Source: Candidatus Bathyarchaeota archaeon (GTDB lineage: Archaea; Thermoproteota; Bathyarchaeia; Bathyarchaeales; Bathycorpusculaceae). From it: a stretch of DNA of 64,000 nt. The notes under the pieces were generated by a model. The model was not told the origin of the DNA and ran no database searches. It saw only the letters and a program-made list of their open reading frames with translations. Each line of letters opens with the position of its first letter. Positions within the stretch are counted from its first letter, which is position 1. The position numbers and the translations under genes were made by a program. The stretch lies in contig JAGTQG010000001.1 in assembly GCA_018396875.1 (NCBI GenBank), positions 105,528-169,527 on the forward strand, written 5' to 3'. Of this stretch, positions 26,408 through 35,011 are shown one piece after another.

Positions 26408-27562
26408 TTGTTGACCTCTGAAAGGGCTGTCAGCTTGTTATCGAAACTTGTATCGATAGACACCACGTCCACGGAAAGGAAAAACTTTGAGAAAATGGCA
26501 GACATTCTCGTAGAAGAATCCCAAAGAATGAATTTAACCGCCGAGAAAAGGACCGACAAAAGAGGAATTCCACATGTTCTAGTATCTGTTCCAGGAGCAC
26601 CGAAGAAGGCAAAGAAAGTTATCTTTGTAACTCATTATGACATTGTTCCGGCTGGCGAAGGATGGGACTTTGACCCTTTCAAACCTTTTGTGAGGGATGG
26701 CAAGCTTTACGGAAGGGGGGCGGCTGATAACAAGTCAAACATTGTGGCAGCGCTCGTGGCATTTCATGAAGTTTTAGAGGAAAACCTACAGTTAAAAGTA
26801 AATCCCGTCTTAGCTGTAGCAGGCGGTGAGGAAACGGGTGAATCTGAAGGCTTCTTCAAGACATTAGAGGGAGACTTAGCTGTTATACTCGACGTAGGCT
26901 GCGAGTCAATTTCCATTGGTGCTTCTGGATCGGTACGTTTAGTGGTTAAAGTGTTTGGACAGCAAGCACATTCCGCATATCCCTATAAGGGGGTGAACGC
27001 CATCTATGAGGCGGTAAAAGTAATCGAATTCATAAAGAGAAAGGCGGAGGAATTTGAGAAAACTGTTCTTTCAAAATTTCCAGCACCAACGCACTACGAG
27101 AGACTCCCTAGACGAATGAGTGCCACAATGGTAAGCGGTGGCGTTGCCGCCAACATAATTCCAGGCGAGTGCAACATAACCGTTGATGTTAGAACAATCC
27201 CAGAAGAAAATGCGAAAGAAGTTGCCAAAGAAGTTGGAGACATGCTAGAACATTTTGCGAAGGAAAACAAGCTGAACATGATGGTTGAAGTTAAGTCTTT
27301 TTCAAACGGTTGGTATACAGCTGATGAAAAAGTTGTAAACACCGTTAGAAAAGTAGCTGAAGAGGTTGTTGGAAAGCCTTTAAAAGTAAGTGTTGAGCTC
27401 GGTGGAACGGATGGAAGATACCTCATTGAAAGAATGCCAGTAGTTCAATTTGGCACTTTAAGGGAAGACACAAACTTTCACGGCATAAACGAGTTTGTGT
27501 ACCTAACGGACTTGATGATTGTGAAAAGTTTCGTTAAAAGATTGTTAGCTACCGAGCTCTGA
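26408..27562 (+). CDS. M20 family metallo-deacylase (ArgE/DapE-like)
   Basis: 384 aa. A dinuclear Zn amidohydrolase fold with THYDIVPAG (His-x-Asp metal site), GRGAADNKSN (bridging Asp) and GGEETGESEG (catalytic and ligand Glu). The lid/dimerisation domain lies about 170-280 with RRMSATMVSGGVAANIIPG. ArgE, DapE, LysK and carboxypeptidase members share these motifs, so the substrate is open. TTG start at 26408. It is followed 19 nt later by threonine synthase, suggesting a shared role in amino-acid metabolism. Confidence 0.88.
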   Translation: MLTSERAVSLLSKLVSIDTTSTERKNFEKMADILVEESQRMNLTAEKRTDKRGIPHVLVSVPGAPKKAKKVIFVTHYDIVPAGEGWDFDPFKPFVRDGKLYGRGAADNKSNIVAALVAFHEVLEENLQLKVNPVLAVAGGEETGESEGFFKTLEGDLAVILDVGCESISIGASGSVRLVVKVFGQQAHSAYPYKGVNAIYEAVKVIEFIKRKAEEFEKTVLSKFPAPTHYERLPRRMSATMVSGGVAANIIPGECNITVDVRTIPEENAKEVAKEVGDMLEHFAKENKLNMMVEVKSFSNGWYTADEKVVNTVRKVAEEVVGKPLKVSVELGGTDGRYLIERMPVVQFGTLREDTNFHGINEFVYLTDLMIVKSFVKRLLATEL

Positions 27563-27581
27563 CCAGGAGAGGAAACCAGAA

Positions 27582-28769
27582 ATGTATGTTACAAGTGTTA
27601 AATGCAGCAAATGCGAACAAGAGTATTCGCCACACAACCTTTTAACAGTTTGCAAGGACTGTGGAGGCGCATTGCTATTCCAATACCACCTAGACAAAGT
27701 AGCTGAAGCCATCTCCAAAGAGACTTTAAGGTATAGGGAGTCAACGTTTTGGAAATTCAAAGAACTTCTCCCAATAACCTCGCCAAAAAATATTGTATCC
27801 CTTGGGGAGCCTTACACACCGTTGCTAAAACTTCCAAAGAGCCTTGTTAAGCCTTTCAAAAACGTGTACGCTAAGGATGAAGGCCGACTCCCGACGGGAA
27901 CCTTTAAGGCTAGAGGTATGGCTGTTACGGTTTCAAAACTTAAAGAGCTAGGCGTAAAACGTTTGGCGATACCTTCAGCTGGAAATGCGGCTGCAGCTCT
28001 AGCGGCTTACGGAGCAAGGGCAGGCATGGAAGTTCACGCTTTCATACCGAAGGATGCTCCAGAAACCACTATAAAGGAATGCTTTTTTCTGGGGGCAAAA
28101 GTGCACCTTGTTGACGGTTTAATCAGCAATGCCGCTGCATTAATGAACAAACTTAAAGACCAACACGGCTGGTTTGACGCTTCAACAAACAAACAGCCCT
28201 ACAGGTTTGAGGGCTACAAGGCTATGGCTTTTGAAATAGCTGAACAATACAATTGGAAACCACCCGACGCCATAATCTTTCCAACCGGTGGAGGAGAAGG
28301 CGTAATAGGACTATGGAAAGGATTCAAAGAACTTGTTGAACTCGGATGGATAAACGAAACGCCCCGTATAATAATTGCACAATCCACTGGATGCGCTCCG
28401 CTGGTGGAAGCCTTCCATAAAAGGGCAAATGAATTAGTGAAACCTTGGCCAAACGCCCAAACAATAGCTGCTGGTCTCCGAGTTCCAAGCCCATACGCAA
28501 GTTATCTGACACTTAGGGCTATAAGAGAGACTAACGGAAACGCCATAGCAGTAAGCGACGAAGAAATTATTCAATCCATGAAGAGCCTTCTTAAGAGCGG
28601 CGTATATGCGTGCCCCGAGGCCGCTGCAACCCTAGCAGCATTAAACAAAAGCGTAGAATACAATGTTTTCGATCCGGATGAAAGAATACTGCTTTGCTTG
28701 ACTGGCACAGTTATGAAAAATTTTGATTTACTAACAGTGAACAAAGATAAACTTTCCAGCAACCACTAG
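27582..28769 (+). CDS. thrC: Threonine synthase
   Basis: 395 aa, PLP fold-type II; converts O-phosphohomoserine to threonine. An N-terminal zinc ribbon (Cys8, 11, 24, 27) is typical of archaeal ThrC. The PLP lysine is Lys109 in PTGTFKARG. PSAGNAAAAL binds the cofactor and PTGGGEG the phosphate. ATG with GGAGAGGAAA upstream. The related cysteate synthase is a remote alternative given the fold. Confidence 0.9.
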   Translation: MYVTSVKCSKCEQEYSPHNLLTVCKDCGGALLFQYHLDKVAEAISKETLRYRESTFWKFKELLPITSPKNIVSLGEPYTPLLKLPKSLVKPFKNVYAKDEGRLPTGTFKARGMAVTVSKLKELGVKRLAIPSAGNAAAALAAYGARAGMEVHAFIPKDAPETTIKECFFLGAKVHLVDGLISNAAALMNKLKDQHGWFDASTNKQPYRFEGYKAMAFEIAEQYNWKPPDAIIFPTGGGEGVIGLWKGFKELVELGWINETPRIIIAQSTGCAPLVEAFHKRANELVKPWPNAQTIAAGLRVPSPYASYLTLRAIRETNGNAIAVSDEEIIQSMKSLLKSGVYACPEAAATLAALNKSVEYNVFDPDERILLCLTGTVMKNFDLLTVNKDKLSSNH

Positions 28770-28777
28770 CCCTAAAT

Positions 28778-28897
28778 TGGCGCCGGGGAGGGGATTTGAA
28801 CCCCTGCGAGCCCGAAGGCCCACTGGCTTACTTGTCAAGGCCCCATTTGGCGTTTAAGATCTCGAGGCCAGCGCGTTGACCACTCCGCCACCCCGGC
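28778..28897 (-). tRNA. tRNA-Ser(CGA) with a 32-nt intron; CCA encoded
   Basis: Acceptor GCCGGGG (28897-28891) pairs with CCCCGGC (28788-28782). The discriminator is G (28781) and the CCA end is encoded (28780-28778). D-stem is GCG/CGC. Anticodon stem CTGGC/GCCAG encloses CTCGAG, then an intron (28829-28860), then A38, so the anticodon is CGA. A long variable arm (GGGCC TTCG GGCTC) and a G discriminator identify Ser rather than Leu. T-arm loop is TTCAAAT. Cutting after position 37 and before A38 fits a bulge-helix-bulge with bulges AG^A and TA^A, a slightly imperfect central helix, and the EndA enzyme at 16364. Confidence 0.93.
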
Positions 28898-28933
28898 CCA
28901 AAGCCTTAAAGAACTTGTTCGATTCTAAAAGGG

Positions 28934-29734
28934 TTATGTTATAAGTGATGGATAAAGCCATCTTTTGCCTTTTGCGCGTTTCTGCTCATCCCATTCGTGA
29001 AGGATTTTGACTGCTTCGTTAGCAACTTTTATGGCGTTTTCTTCACCAGCACCGGGTTTAAATTCGCCGGTGCATCTGTTTGCATAGACGGCACATATGG
29101 CTCCGGCCCTTAAACCGTAAAGGTTTGCCAGCGTGAACAGTGTTGCAGTCTCCATTTCAAAGTTGAGCACGCCTGCCTTCTGTAAGACTGGCAGAATATG
29201 GCTTGTTTGGGTTTTTGTTGGACGGTTTTGTCCAGCATAGAAGTCGGAGGTTGTGGCGGTTATGCCCACGTGATAGTTGCATATGCCTAAAGCCTCAGCT
29301 GCCTCAACAAGGGCTAGTAAAACTTCAGGGTTGGCTACGGCCGGATATTCGGGCATTACATAGCAGTTGCTTGTACCGTCGAGGCGAACGGCCGCGGAGG
29401 AAATGATCAAATCGCCACACGCAATGCTCTCCTGTATTGCTCCGGAACTTCCCACGCGGATAAACGTGTGTACACCTATGGCTGACGCTTCGTTAACAAC
29501 TATAGACATGCAGGCTGGGCCGATTCCGCTGGACAAAGCGGATAAAGGAACGCCTTTATAAGTGCCCGTTGCACTCCGGAATTCACGGTGGCATGAAACT
29601 TCTCTGGCAGAATCCCAGAATTTCGCTATTTTAGGAACACGATCCGGGTCTCCTGGAACTAAAAGGTACTCGGCTAGATCACCCTTTTTGCAGGCAATAT
29701 GGTATTGCTTTTCATCCGTGTTTGTCCAATGCAA
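28934..29734 (-). CDS. udp: Uridine phosphorylase (nucleoside phosphorylase family)
   Basis: 266 aa. Phosphorolysis of pyrimidine nucleosides. Phosphate-loop GDPDRV near the N-terminus, then FIRVGSSGAIQ, and the purine/uracil pocket with VLNFEMETATLFTLANL all fit the UP branch rather than PNP. A C-terminal EFKPGAGEENAIKVANEA helix closes the site. TTG start at 29734 preceded by GGTGG. It lies 15 nt downstream of the AbrB-PhoU gene, in one transcription unit with it. Confidence 0.9.
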   Translation of the reverse strand: MHWTNTDEKQYHIACKKGDLAEYLLVPGDPDRVPKIAKFWDSAREVSCHREFRSATGTYKGVPLSALSSGIGPACMSIVVNEASAIGVHTFIRVGSSGAIQESIACGDLIISSAAVRLDGTSNCYVMPEYPAVANPEVLLALVEAAEALGICNYHVGITATTSDFYAGQNRPTKTQTSHILPVLQKAGVLNFEMETATLFTLANLYGLRAGAICAVYANRCTGEFKPGAGEENAIKVANEAVKILHEWDEQKRAKGKRWLYPSLIT

Positions 29735-29749
29735 TGACTTCCACCAGCT

Positions 29750-30739
29750 TTAGGGTTTTCTGGATTTTGGCGTAACTAAGTCGGCGATGTCCACACTGTG
29801 TTCGTATATCTGCTGCAATGTTGAAACCGCGGCTAGTATGTATGGCATGGCTTCAAGGCTTTGTTCTTTAACGCTTTTCTCTAGAGCCCCTAAAGTTTTC
29901 TCCACTTGTGGTCTCATGTTTCGAACTTCTTCAGCTAAGGCAATGTCGCCTTCAAGGAATGATTTTAAAGCGTTTTCGTGTGCTCCATAAACCATAACGT
30001 GAAACTCGACTATCAATTTTTTAAGGGCTTCAGTAAGCTTTGTGCCCTTCAAGTCCAAAACTTTGAAAGCTGTCCGTACACATTCATCTCCTATTGTCTC
30101 AACGAGGCTGGCAGTTAAGCGGTAGTCAAGACATTCAATGGGCTGCAAGCCTAACTTCTCGCTTAAACTTGGGTTTTGGATTATGGTTCGCAGAATCCTA
30201 ACAAGCAGAAAATAGAGCCTGTTAACTTCTTCATCCCTTGCAATAACACTTCTCGCCATGTGAACATCACCATTCACCAATGCATTGACAACGTCTCTAT
30301 GCATACCAGCAACAGTCGCGTACCCACGTCGAAGAATCTTTTCGGGAGGAAAACTCGTCGGTTCAAGGAGACATTGTAAAACAATTTTTGAATAGTCTTC
30401 CTCAACGATCTCCAAACCAATCAAACGGCTAACTGTTTTTTTAACGATTTCCCGCGTCTCAAAGCTAATACTTTCCTTAGCTTCAACCCGTATTATGTCA
30501 AAACCTAGTAAATACTTGCCAATAATTTCACGACTCAAATATGGTCCAGGCTCTAAGACAACCACACGAGAGGGAGGAGCAGCACCATATTCTGGATCTA
30601 TTAGGAGTTTACCGTCGCTTGTCTCGTCTATAGCCACCACTGAACCCCTTTTCAAACCATAACGTTCAGCCCACTCCTTTGGCAAGCAAACGAAAAATGT
30701 GCCACTTGGTGTCCGCTGTATTCTACGAATCACACCCAT
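29750..30739 (-). CDS. AbrB-PhoU phosphate-uptake regulator
   Basis: 329 aa. An N-terminal SpoVT/AbrB-like DNA-binding swapped hairpin (about 1-50, RRIQRTPSGTFFVCLPKEWA ... RGSVVAID) is fused to two PhoU helical repeats (about 110-320, e.g. VNALVNGDVHMARSVIARDEE and FLEGDIALAEEV). The fusion is a known archaeal design, thought to let PhoU-type phosphate sensing act directly on DNA. No Pst transporter is adjacent. The ATG follows GGTGG. Divergent from the DUF429 gene. Confidence 0.88.
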   Translation of the reverse strand: MGVIRRIQRTPSGTFFVCLPKEWAERYGLKRGSVVAIDETSDGKLLIDPEYGAAPPSRVVVLEPGPYLSREIIGKYLLGFDIIRVEAKESISFETREIVKKTVSRLIGLEIVEEDYSKIVLQCLLEPTSFPPEKILRRGYATVAGMHRDVVNALVNGDVHMARSVIARDEEVNRLYFLLVRILRTIIQNPSLSEKLGLQPIECLDYRLTASLVETIGDECVRTAFKVLDLKGTKLTEALKKLIVEFHVMVYGAHENALKSFLEGDIALAEEVRNMRPQVEKTLGALEKSVKEQSLEAMPYILAAVSTLQQIYEHSVDIADLVTPKSRKP

Positions 30740-30790
30740 TCAAACCACCAACAAGGTTTGAGCATGTTAATAAATTTAAAACAAAAACAG

Positions 30791-30800
30791 ATTATATAAA
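30791..30800 (+). promoter_or_regulatory. TATA box of the DUF429-polD1 unit
   Basis: ATTATATAAA precedes the DUF429 start by only about 12-20 bp. Transcription should begin near 30820, so the true start codon may be TTG 30821 rather than GTG 30812. Confidence 0.45.
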
Positions 30801-30811
30801 CTTGAGTGTAA

Positions 30812-31408
30812 GTGTTGAAATTGGAAAGCAAAGGTATAATCGGTATAGACTTAGCAGGTAAGGAGAAAAACCCAACAGGTCTTGCAATTCTGAAACATAA
30901 AAAAGTTGAAACTCGCCTAGTTTACACGGACAAGGAAATTCTCGATGCTGTGAGAGTTACTGAACCATCAATCGCAGCAATAGACGCCCCACTTAAACTC
31001 CCAAAAAAAGGAATCCTACGCAAAGGAGACTTTGAACTTATCAAAAAAGGCTATCGCGTCTTTCCACCGGGCTTGCCAGCTATGAAAACGCTCACACTGC
31101 GAGCTATAAGGCTAAATAGGTTAATAACAAAAAGCGGAGTAAGAACAATAGAAGTGCATCCCACATCAACCAGAAAGGCGCTAAGTATGCCAACAAAAAA
31201 CTGGGAGGACATCCAAGAAATCTTCAAAAAAATAGGTTTAAGTGGGACGATAGAAGAGCGTACACTAACCCATCATGAACTGGATGCCATCACGGCTGCG
31301 CTCACCGCGCACCTTTACTTGCAAGGCCTCACAGAAAATTTCGGCGACAGCAGAGAAGGCCTTATCATAGTTCCAAAAAGGCTTAATTGGCAGGAAATAA
31401 GGCTATGA
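30812..31408 (+). CDS. DUF429 family predicted RNase H-like nuclease
   Basis: 198 aa. GIIGIDLAGKEKNPTGLAIL resembles the first strand and active Asp of the RNase H fold, and SIAAIDAPLKLPKKG holds the second Asp. The C-terminal THHELDAITAALTAHLYL supplies a further Asp. These fit a metal-dependent nuclease, but no activity is established. The start is GTG 30812 or, if leaderless from the TATA at 30791, TTG 30821. Its stop codon overlaps the polD1 start (ATGA), so it is translated together with the DNA polymerase subunit. Confidence 0.82.
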   Translation: MLKLESKGIIGIDLAGKEKNPTGLAILKHKKVETRLVYTDKEILDAVRVTEPSIAAIDAPLKLPKKGILRKGDFELIKKGYRVFPPGLPAMKTLTLRAIRLNRLITKSGVRTIEVHPTSTRKALSMPTKNWEDIQEIFKKIGLSGTIEERTLTHHELDAITAALTAHLYLQGLTENFGDSREGLIIVPKRLNWQEIRL

Positions 31409-32979
31409 ACAGCTCTTTTGAGAAACTCCAAAAAGCTGTTGAATTAACAATTTCGGCAGGCTACCAGCTTAAAAAGGACGCGTTTGAGTTTTTGAGCTTA
31501 ATAGCTGCAACCGAAGATCCTGTGGATGTTATAAGCAGAGCCTTGGAAAAGATCAATGGACTTAAGGATAAGCCACTGTTCATCGAGAGGCCTTTTCTTG
31601 AGGAACTTGTGAAAAAGCCAGACATTCTTAAAGACTCAATTTCACATCCTCAAACAATGCAAGCGCTCACCTCATCAGCAATCCAGCTTGAGCAGCCACA
31701 GATTTTGGAAGGGAAAAAAGCCTTCCGTCCCCTTGCAAAGGAAATAGAGGCAGAAATCTCCGTCATCGATGATCCGGGCGCCAAACTGAGTTCAAGTGGA
31801 ACTTTAAGCGATTACTTGGACTATTTTAGAGATCGGTTCAAACGAATGGAGAAATTGCTGAGGCAGAGAATGGATGCTCGTGGTGCTGTGTCTGTTATTG
31901 ATGCTTTGCACGCCCAGCCTGGCACAAAGCTTGAGATTATTGGCATGGTTGTTGAAAAAAGGGAGGCAAGACAGAAAATTTTCTTGACCATCGAGGACTT
32001 GCATGCAAGCGCTACAGTGCTTGTCCCACAGAATGCGCCAAGCGAACTTCTAGACAAAGCAAGAGCCCTACTACTCGACCAAGTTGTTTGTGTAAGCGTC
32101 GTGAAAACACGGGAAAAGTTGTTAATAGCTCAAGACATCATATTGCCGGATATTGCTCCAAAAACTCAGAACAAGGCGCACGCTCCTGTGTACGCAGTTC
32201 TTACATCGGACATGCATGTCGGCAGCGTGAAATTTCAGAAAGAAGCCTTTAACAGGTTTGTGTTGTGGCTTAATGGCAAATATGGAAACGAAAGGATGCG
32301 TGAAATAGCAAGCCACGTGAAGTATGTGTTAATAGCAGGCGATATAGTTGACGGTATAGGGGTTTATCCCAACCAGATAAAGGAGTTAGCAATCAGAGAC
32401 ATTTATGGACAGTACAGATCAGCAGCAAAATTTATCGAACAGATTCCAGACTACATTGAAGTCATAATTATACCTGGAAACCACGACGCTCCAAGAAAGG
32501 CACTCCCTCAACCACCCATCTCAGATGATTACCTTGAACCCTTACAAGAATCGAGGAAGATCTATTCATTGGGGAACCCCTGCACAATAAGCCTCCACAA
32601 AGTTGAGTTTCTGCTTTATCACGGACGCAGTCTCGATGACTTAATATCAACAGTCCCGGGAGTGGAGTACACGCATCCGGAAAAGGCAATGACACTGCTC
32701 TTGCAAAGCCGCCACTTGGCGCCGACATACGGAGGAAAAACCCCGCTGGCGCCGGAGAGTAAAGACCGCCTAGTCATAGAGCGTGTCCCGGATGTTTTTC
32801 ACGCGGGCCATATTCATACGTTGGGTTATACAAATTATCGAGGGGTTTTAGTCGTAAACTCAGGATGCTGGCAGGAACAGACTGACTATATGCGACGTTT
32901 GGGCCTTGCCCCCACCCCATGCCTAGTTCCAGTTATTAATCTGCAAACCTTCGAGATAACCGTGCTATCCTTTGCCTAA
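31405..32979 (+). CDS. polB: DNA polymerase D small subunit DP1 (proofreading exonuclease)
   Basis: 524 aa. An OB-fold domain (about 165-245) comes before a calcineurin-like phosphoesterase domain with SDMHVGS, GDIVDG, PGNHDAPR, YHGRS and HAGHIHTLGY. All Mre11-like metal ligands are present, so the 3'-5' exonuclease should be active. The N-terminal 160 residues hold a small helical domain and a linker. ATG 31405 overlaps the DUF429 stop. The large subunit is at 41061. It is convergent with cdc6, next to the origin. Confidence 0.95.
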   Translation: MNSSFEKLQKAVELTISAGYQLKKDAFEFLSLIAATEDPVDVISRALEKINGLKDKPLFIERPFLEELVKKPDILKDSISHPQTMQALTSSAIQLEQPQILEGKKAFRPLAKEIEAEISVIDDPGAKLSSSGTLSDYLDYFRDRFKRMEKLLRQRMDARGAVSVIDALHAQPGTKLEIIGMVVEKREARQKIFLTIEDLHASATVLVPQNAPSELLDKARALLLDQVVCVSVVKTREKLLIAQDIILPDIAPKTQNKAHAPVYAVLTSDMHVGSVKFQKEAFNRFVLWLNGKYGNERMREIASHVKYVLIAGDIVDGIGVYPNQIKELAIRDIYGQYRSAAKFIEQIPDYIEVIIIPGNHDAPRKALPQPPISDDYLEPLQESRKIYSLGNPCTISLHKVEFLLYHGRSLDDLISTVPGVEYTHPEKAMTLLLQSRHLAPTYGGKTPLAPESKDRLVIERVPDVFHAGHIHTLGYTNYRGVLVVNSGCWQEQTDYMRRLGLAPTPCLVPVINLQTFEITVLSFA

Positions 32980-32999
32980 ACTCAAAATAAAACTGCAAT

Positions 33000-34247
33000 C
33001 TAACTTTTGTTTGATGCCCTTTGGATGCAGCGAGGTTCATAGTCCAATAAGCGTTCAAGCATCACATCACTGGAAAACGCCTCCTTGATAAGTGTGCGCG
33101 TCACCTCCAACCGTATCCTTTTGGTTCGCCCATAGCGCCCCATGCTAATGACCTGCGTATTCAAAAGCCCCAACGCGTCAAGCTCGTTGACTAGAGTACT
33201 CACCCGCCGCTGAGTCAGCGGAGTAACCCCTAGCTCTCTGCAAAGCTCACTGTACACCTCGTATATTTCCCCAGTAATGGCCTTGTACCCATTAGCCCTC
33301 ACTAGATGGAAAACACTTAGCATAACCAGCTTAGAATGTAGAGTTAAGTTTGCCAAGGCCTCAATAACACGGTTGTGCTCGATTAATTTTTCAGCTTCTC
33401 GAACATGCTCTTCGGTAACTGTTTTTGCACCCTTACGCTCCGCAACTTCACCAGCCACTCGCAATAGATCCAAAGCTCTACGAGCATCACCATGTTCAGC
33501 CGCAGCCAAGGCTGCGCAAAGGCTTAGTGCTCCTTCGCTTAGGACACCTTCGTAAAAGGCTTTTTGCGCTCTTTCGGCGAGAATTGCCTTTAGCTCGTTT
33601 GCGTTGTATGGTCTGAAAACAAGTTCCTCTTCGCTTAGAGAGCTTAAAACTCTTGGATCAAGAAACTCTTTAAGCCGCAGATCATTGGATATGCCTATAA
33701 TGGAAACCTTACTTTGCGATAAGTTTTCATTGATTCTGGTAAGCTCGTAAAGGAGAATGTCGCTTCTCATTTTGACAAGCGCATCTACCTCATCCAAAGC
33801 GATAATCATAATCCTTTTTGCCGAATCCAAGCCGCTTACAAACCTTTCAAAAACCTCACCCAGAGAAAGACCAGTAAAGGGGACAGAAAGATGGAGGCTA
33901 TTGCATAAGCTAGCTAAAACCCGGTACTCTGTCCCAGCCAAGCGACAGTTAATATAACAAAAACTCACCGGAGAACCAACCTCTTTAGCTTTAGCCTCCA
34001 AACGTGTCAGAACATATTTTGTGACAGCAGTCTTGCCAGTCCCTGTCTTCCCATAAATAAAGACGTTGGAGCACCTTGCCCCTTTTAAAACTGGAGCAAC
34101 AACCTCGCCGAGACGTCTTATTTGATCCTCACGGTGTGGAAGCTTATCCGGTAAATAGTCGTGACGAAGAACTTCTCGATCTCGAAAAATACCTCGATCA
34201 TTAAAGAATTTGCTGAACACTTCATCGAGCACATTTACATCGCTCAT
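33000..34247 (-). CDS. cdc6: Orc1/Cdc6 origin-binding initiator
   Basis: 415 aa AAA+ ATPase that binds origin recognition boxes and loads MCM. Walker A is GKTGTGKT (66-73), Walker B is IIALDEVDAL, and sensor 1 is GISND. A sensor 2 region HGDARRALDLLR is present. A C-terminal winged helix (about 320-400) contains TPLTQRRVSTLVNELDALGLL. ATG 34247 with GAGAGGAGAAAG upstream is preferred to the start at 34262, which overlaps that site. It faces the AT-rich gap with two ORB elements, as at most archaeal origins. Confidence 0.97.
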   Translation of the reverse strand: MSDVNVLDEVFSKFFNDRGIFRDREVLRHDYLPDKLPHREDQIRRLGEVVAPVLKGARCSNVFIYGKTGTGKTAVTKYVLTRLEAKAKEVGSPVSFCYINCRLAGTEYRVLASLCNSLHLSVPFTGLSLGEVFERFVSGLDSAKRIMIIALDEVDALVKMRSDILLYELTRINENLSQSKVSIIGISNDLRLKEFLDPRVLSSLSEEELVFRPYNANELKAILAERAQKAFYEGVLSEGALSLCAALAAAEHGDARRALDLLRVAGEVAERKGAKTVTEEHVREAEKLIEHNRVIEALANLTLHSKLVMLSVFHLVRANGYKAITGEIYEVYSELCRELGVTPLTQRRVSTLVNELDALGLLNTQVISMGRYGRTKRIRLEVTRTLIKEAFSSDVMLERLLDYEPRCIQRASNKS

Positions 34248-34374
34248 ACTTTCTCCTCTCAAGCAACAGCCTTTTCATGAACGCATAGAAAATAAGGGAT
34301 ACCATACAAAAAACTTGACATAACCAGCAAAAACCCTAAAACTCCCCGAAAAAGTTTGAACGCAACACCAGAGA

Positions 34375-34399
34375 CACCCCTTCATTTCCATTGGAAACT
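34375..34399 (-). repeat. Origin recognition box (ORB), minus orientation
   Basis: On the minus strand the sequence is AGTTTCCAATGGAAATGAAG followed by GGGTG. It keeps the TTCCA-N-TGGAAA dyad and the downstream G-string of the Cdc6-binding ORB consensus. The G-string points towards cdc6. Confidence 0.75.
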
Positions 34400-34562
34400 C
34401 TGAATTCTACATAATCTACTCTTTGATTTCTCTGAAAGTGGAGAAATATACTCTGAAAGGTAAGATCGCTGCAGCTGAGTAAAAGACTATTTGTAAAGAA
34501 AAGTGTATGAAAATTTAAACGATTAACAACTAAAAATTTCATAATCTTCCTCGTCCTTCCAA

Positions 34563-34586
34563 CTTCCAGTGGAAAAAACGGGGTGG
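34563..34586 (+). repeat. Origin recognition box (ORB), plus orientation
   Basis: CTTCCAGTGGAAAAAACGGG followed by GTGG is a near-perfect ORB: dyad TTCCAGTGGAA, A-tract and G-string. It is inverted relative to the element at 34375, so the two G-strings point outward and the AT-rich segment lies between the dyads. Confidence 0.8.
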
Positions 34587-34958
34587 ATGGGTTGTAGCGG
34601 CACTTTCTTCATTTACACTTAACGTGCATTCTCATTAACACAATAACACAATTTTTGTTGTACTGTCAAACGTTAAAATGTTAAAGGCTTTTCACAATTT
34701 GTAAAGTCATTGTGAATTTTTGTTGAAATTTCACTTTTACATGTTTTGAAAGCTGGCTTTTTTCTTTTTTCTTCCTCTTTTCTGCGAAAGAGCCACCTTA
34801 ACATTTCTACTGCAAGTAAAAAATTCTATTATGTTTTTTCCTGTATATTCTAAAGAAAAATTCTGTGAAGCTTGAGAAGCAAAATCTTTGAAAAATTTCC
34901 CCATTTTTAATTTTAAAACCTTTTTATGGGTTTTATTTTTTAGTGTTTTCACCGTAAC

Positions 34959-34966
34959 AAATATAA
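34959..34966 (+). promoter_or_regulatory. TATA box of the origin-proximal winged-helix gene
   Basis: AAATATAA, about 50 bp before ATG 35012, predicts a start near 34990 followed by an AGGGTG ribosome site. Confidence 0.4.
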
Positions 34967-35011
34967 CTTGTGAAATGCAAAATGTGAAGAGACTAGGGTG
35001 CCTCTGCGCAA

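Larger units (their letters stand above)
34248..35011. other. Candidate chromosomal replication origin (oriC) region
   Basis: A 764-bp gap without a gene, by far the longest in the window, next to cdc6. It holds two inverted ORB-like elements (34375-34399 and 34563-34586) around an AT-rich stretch of about 160 bp. Beyond them lies a second very AT-rich tract with long T-runs (34640-34970). An 8-bp inverted repeat TTCACAAT/ATTGTGAA lies at 34691-34716. This is the standard archaeal layout of ORBs flanking a duplex-unwinding element. Open reading frames on the minus strand here have low-complexity Phe/Lys composition and are not genes. Confidence 0.8.

Noticed and set aside
34426..34458. Third possible ORB-like element (CTGAAAGTGGAGAAAT)
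   Set aside because: Only part of the dyad and no G-string; too weak to call.
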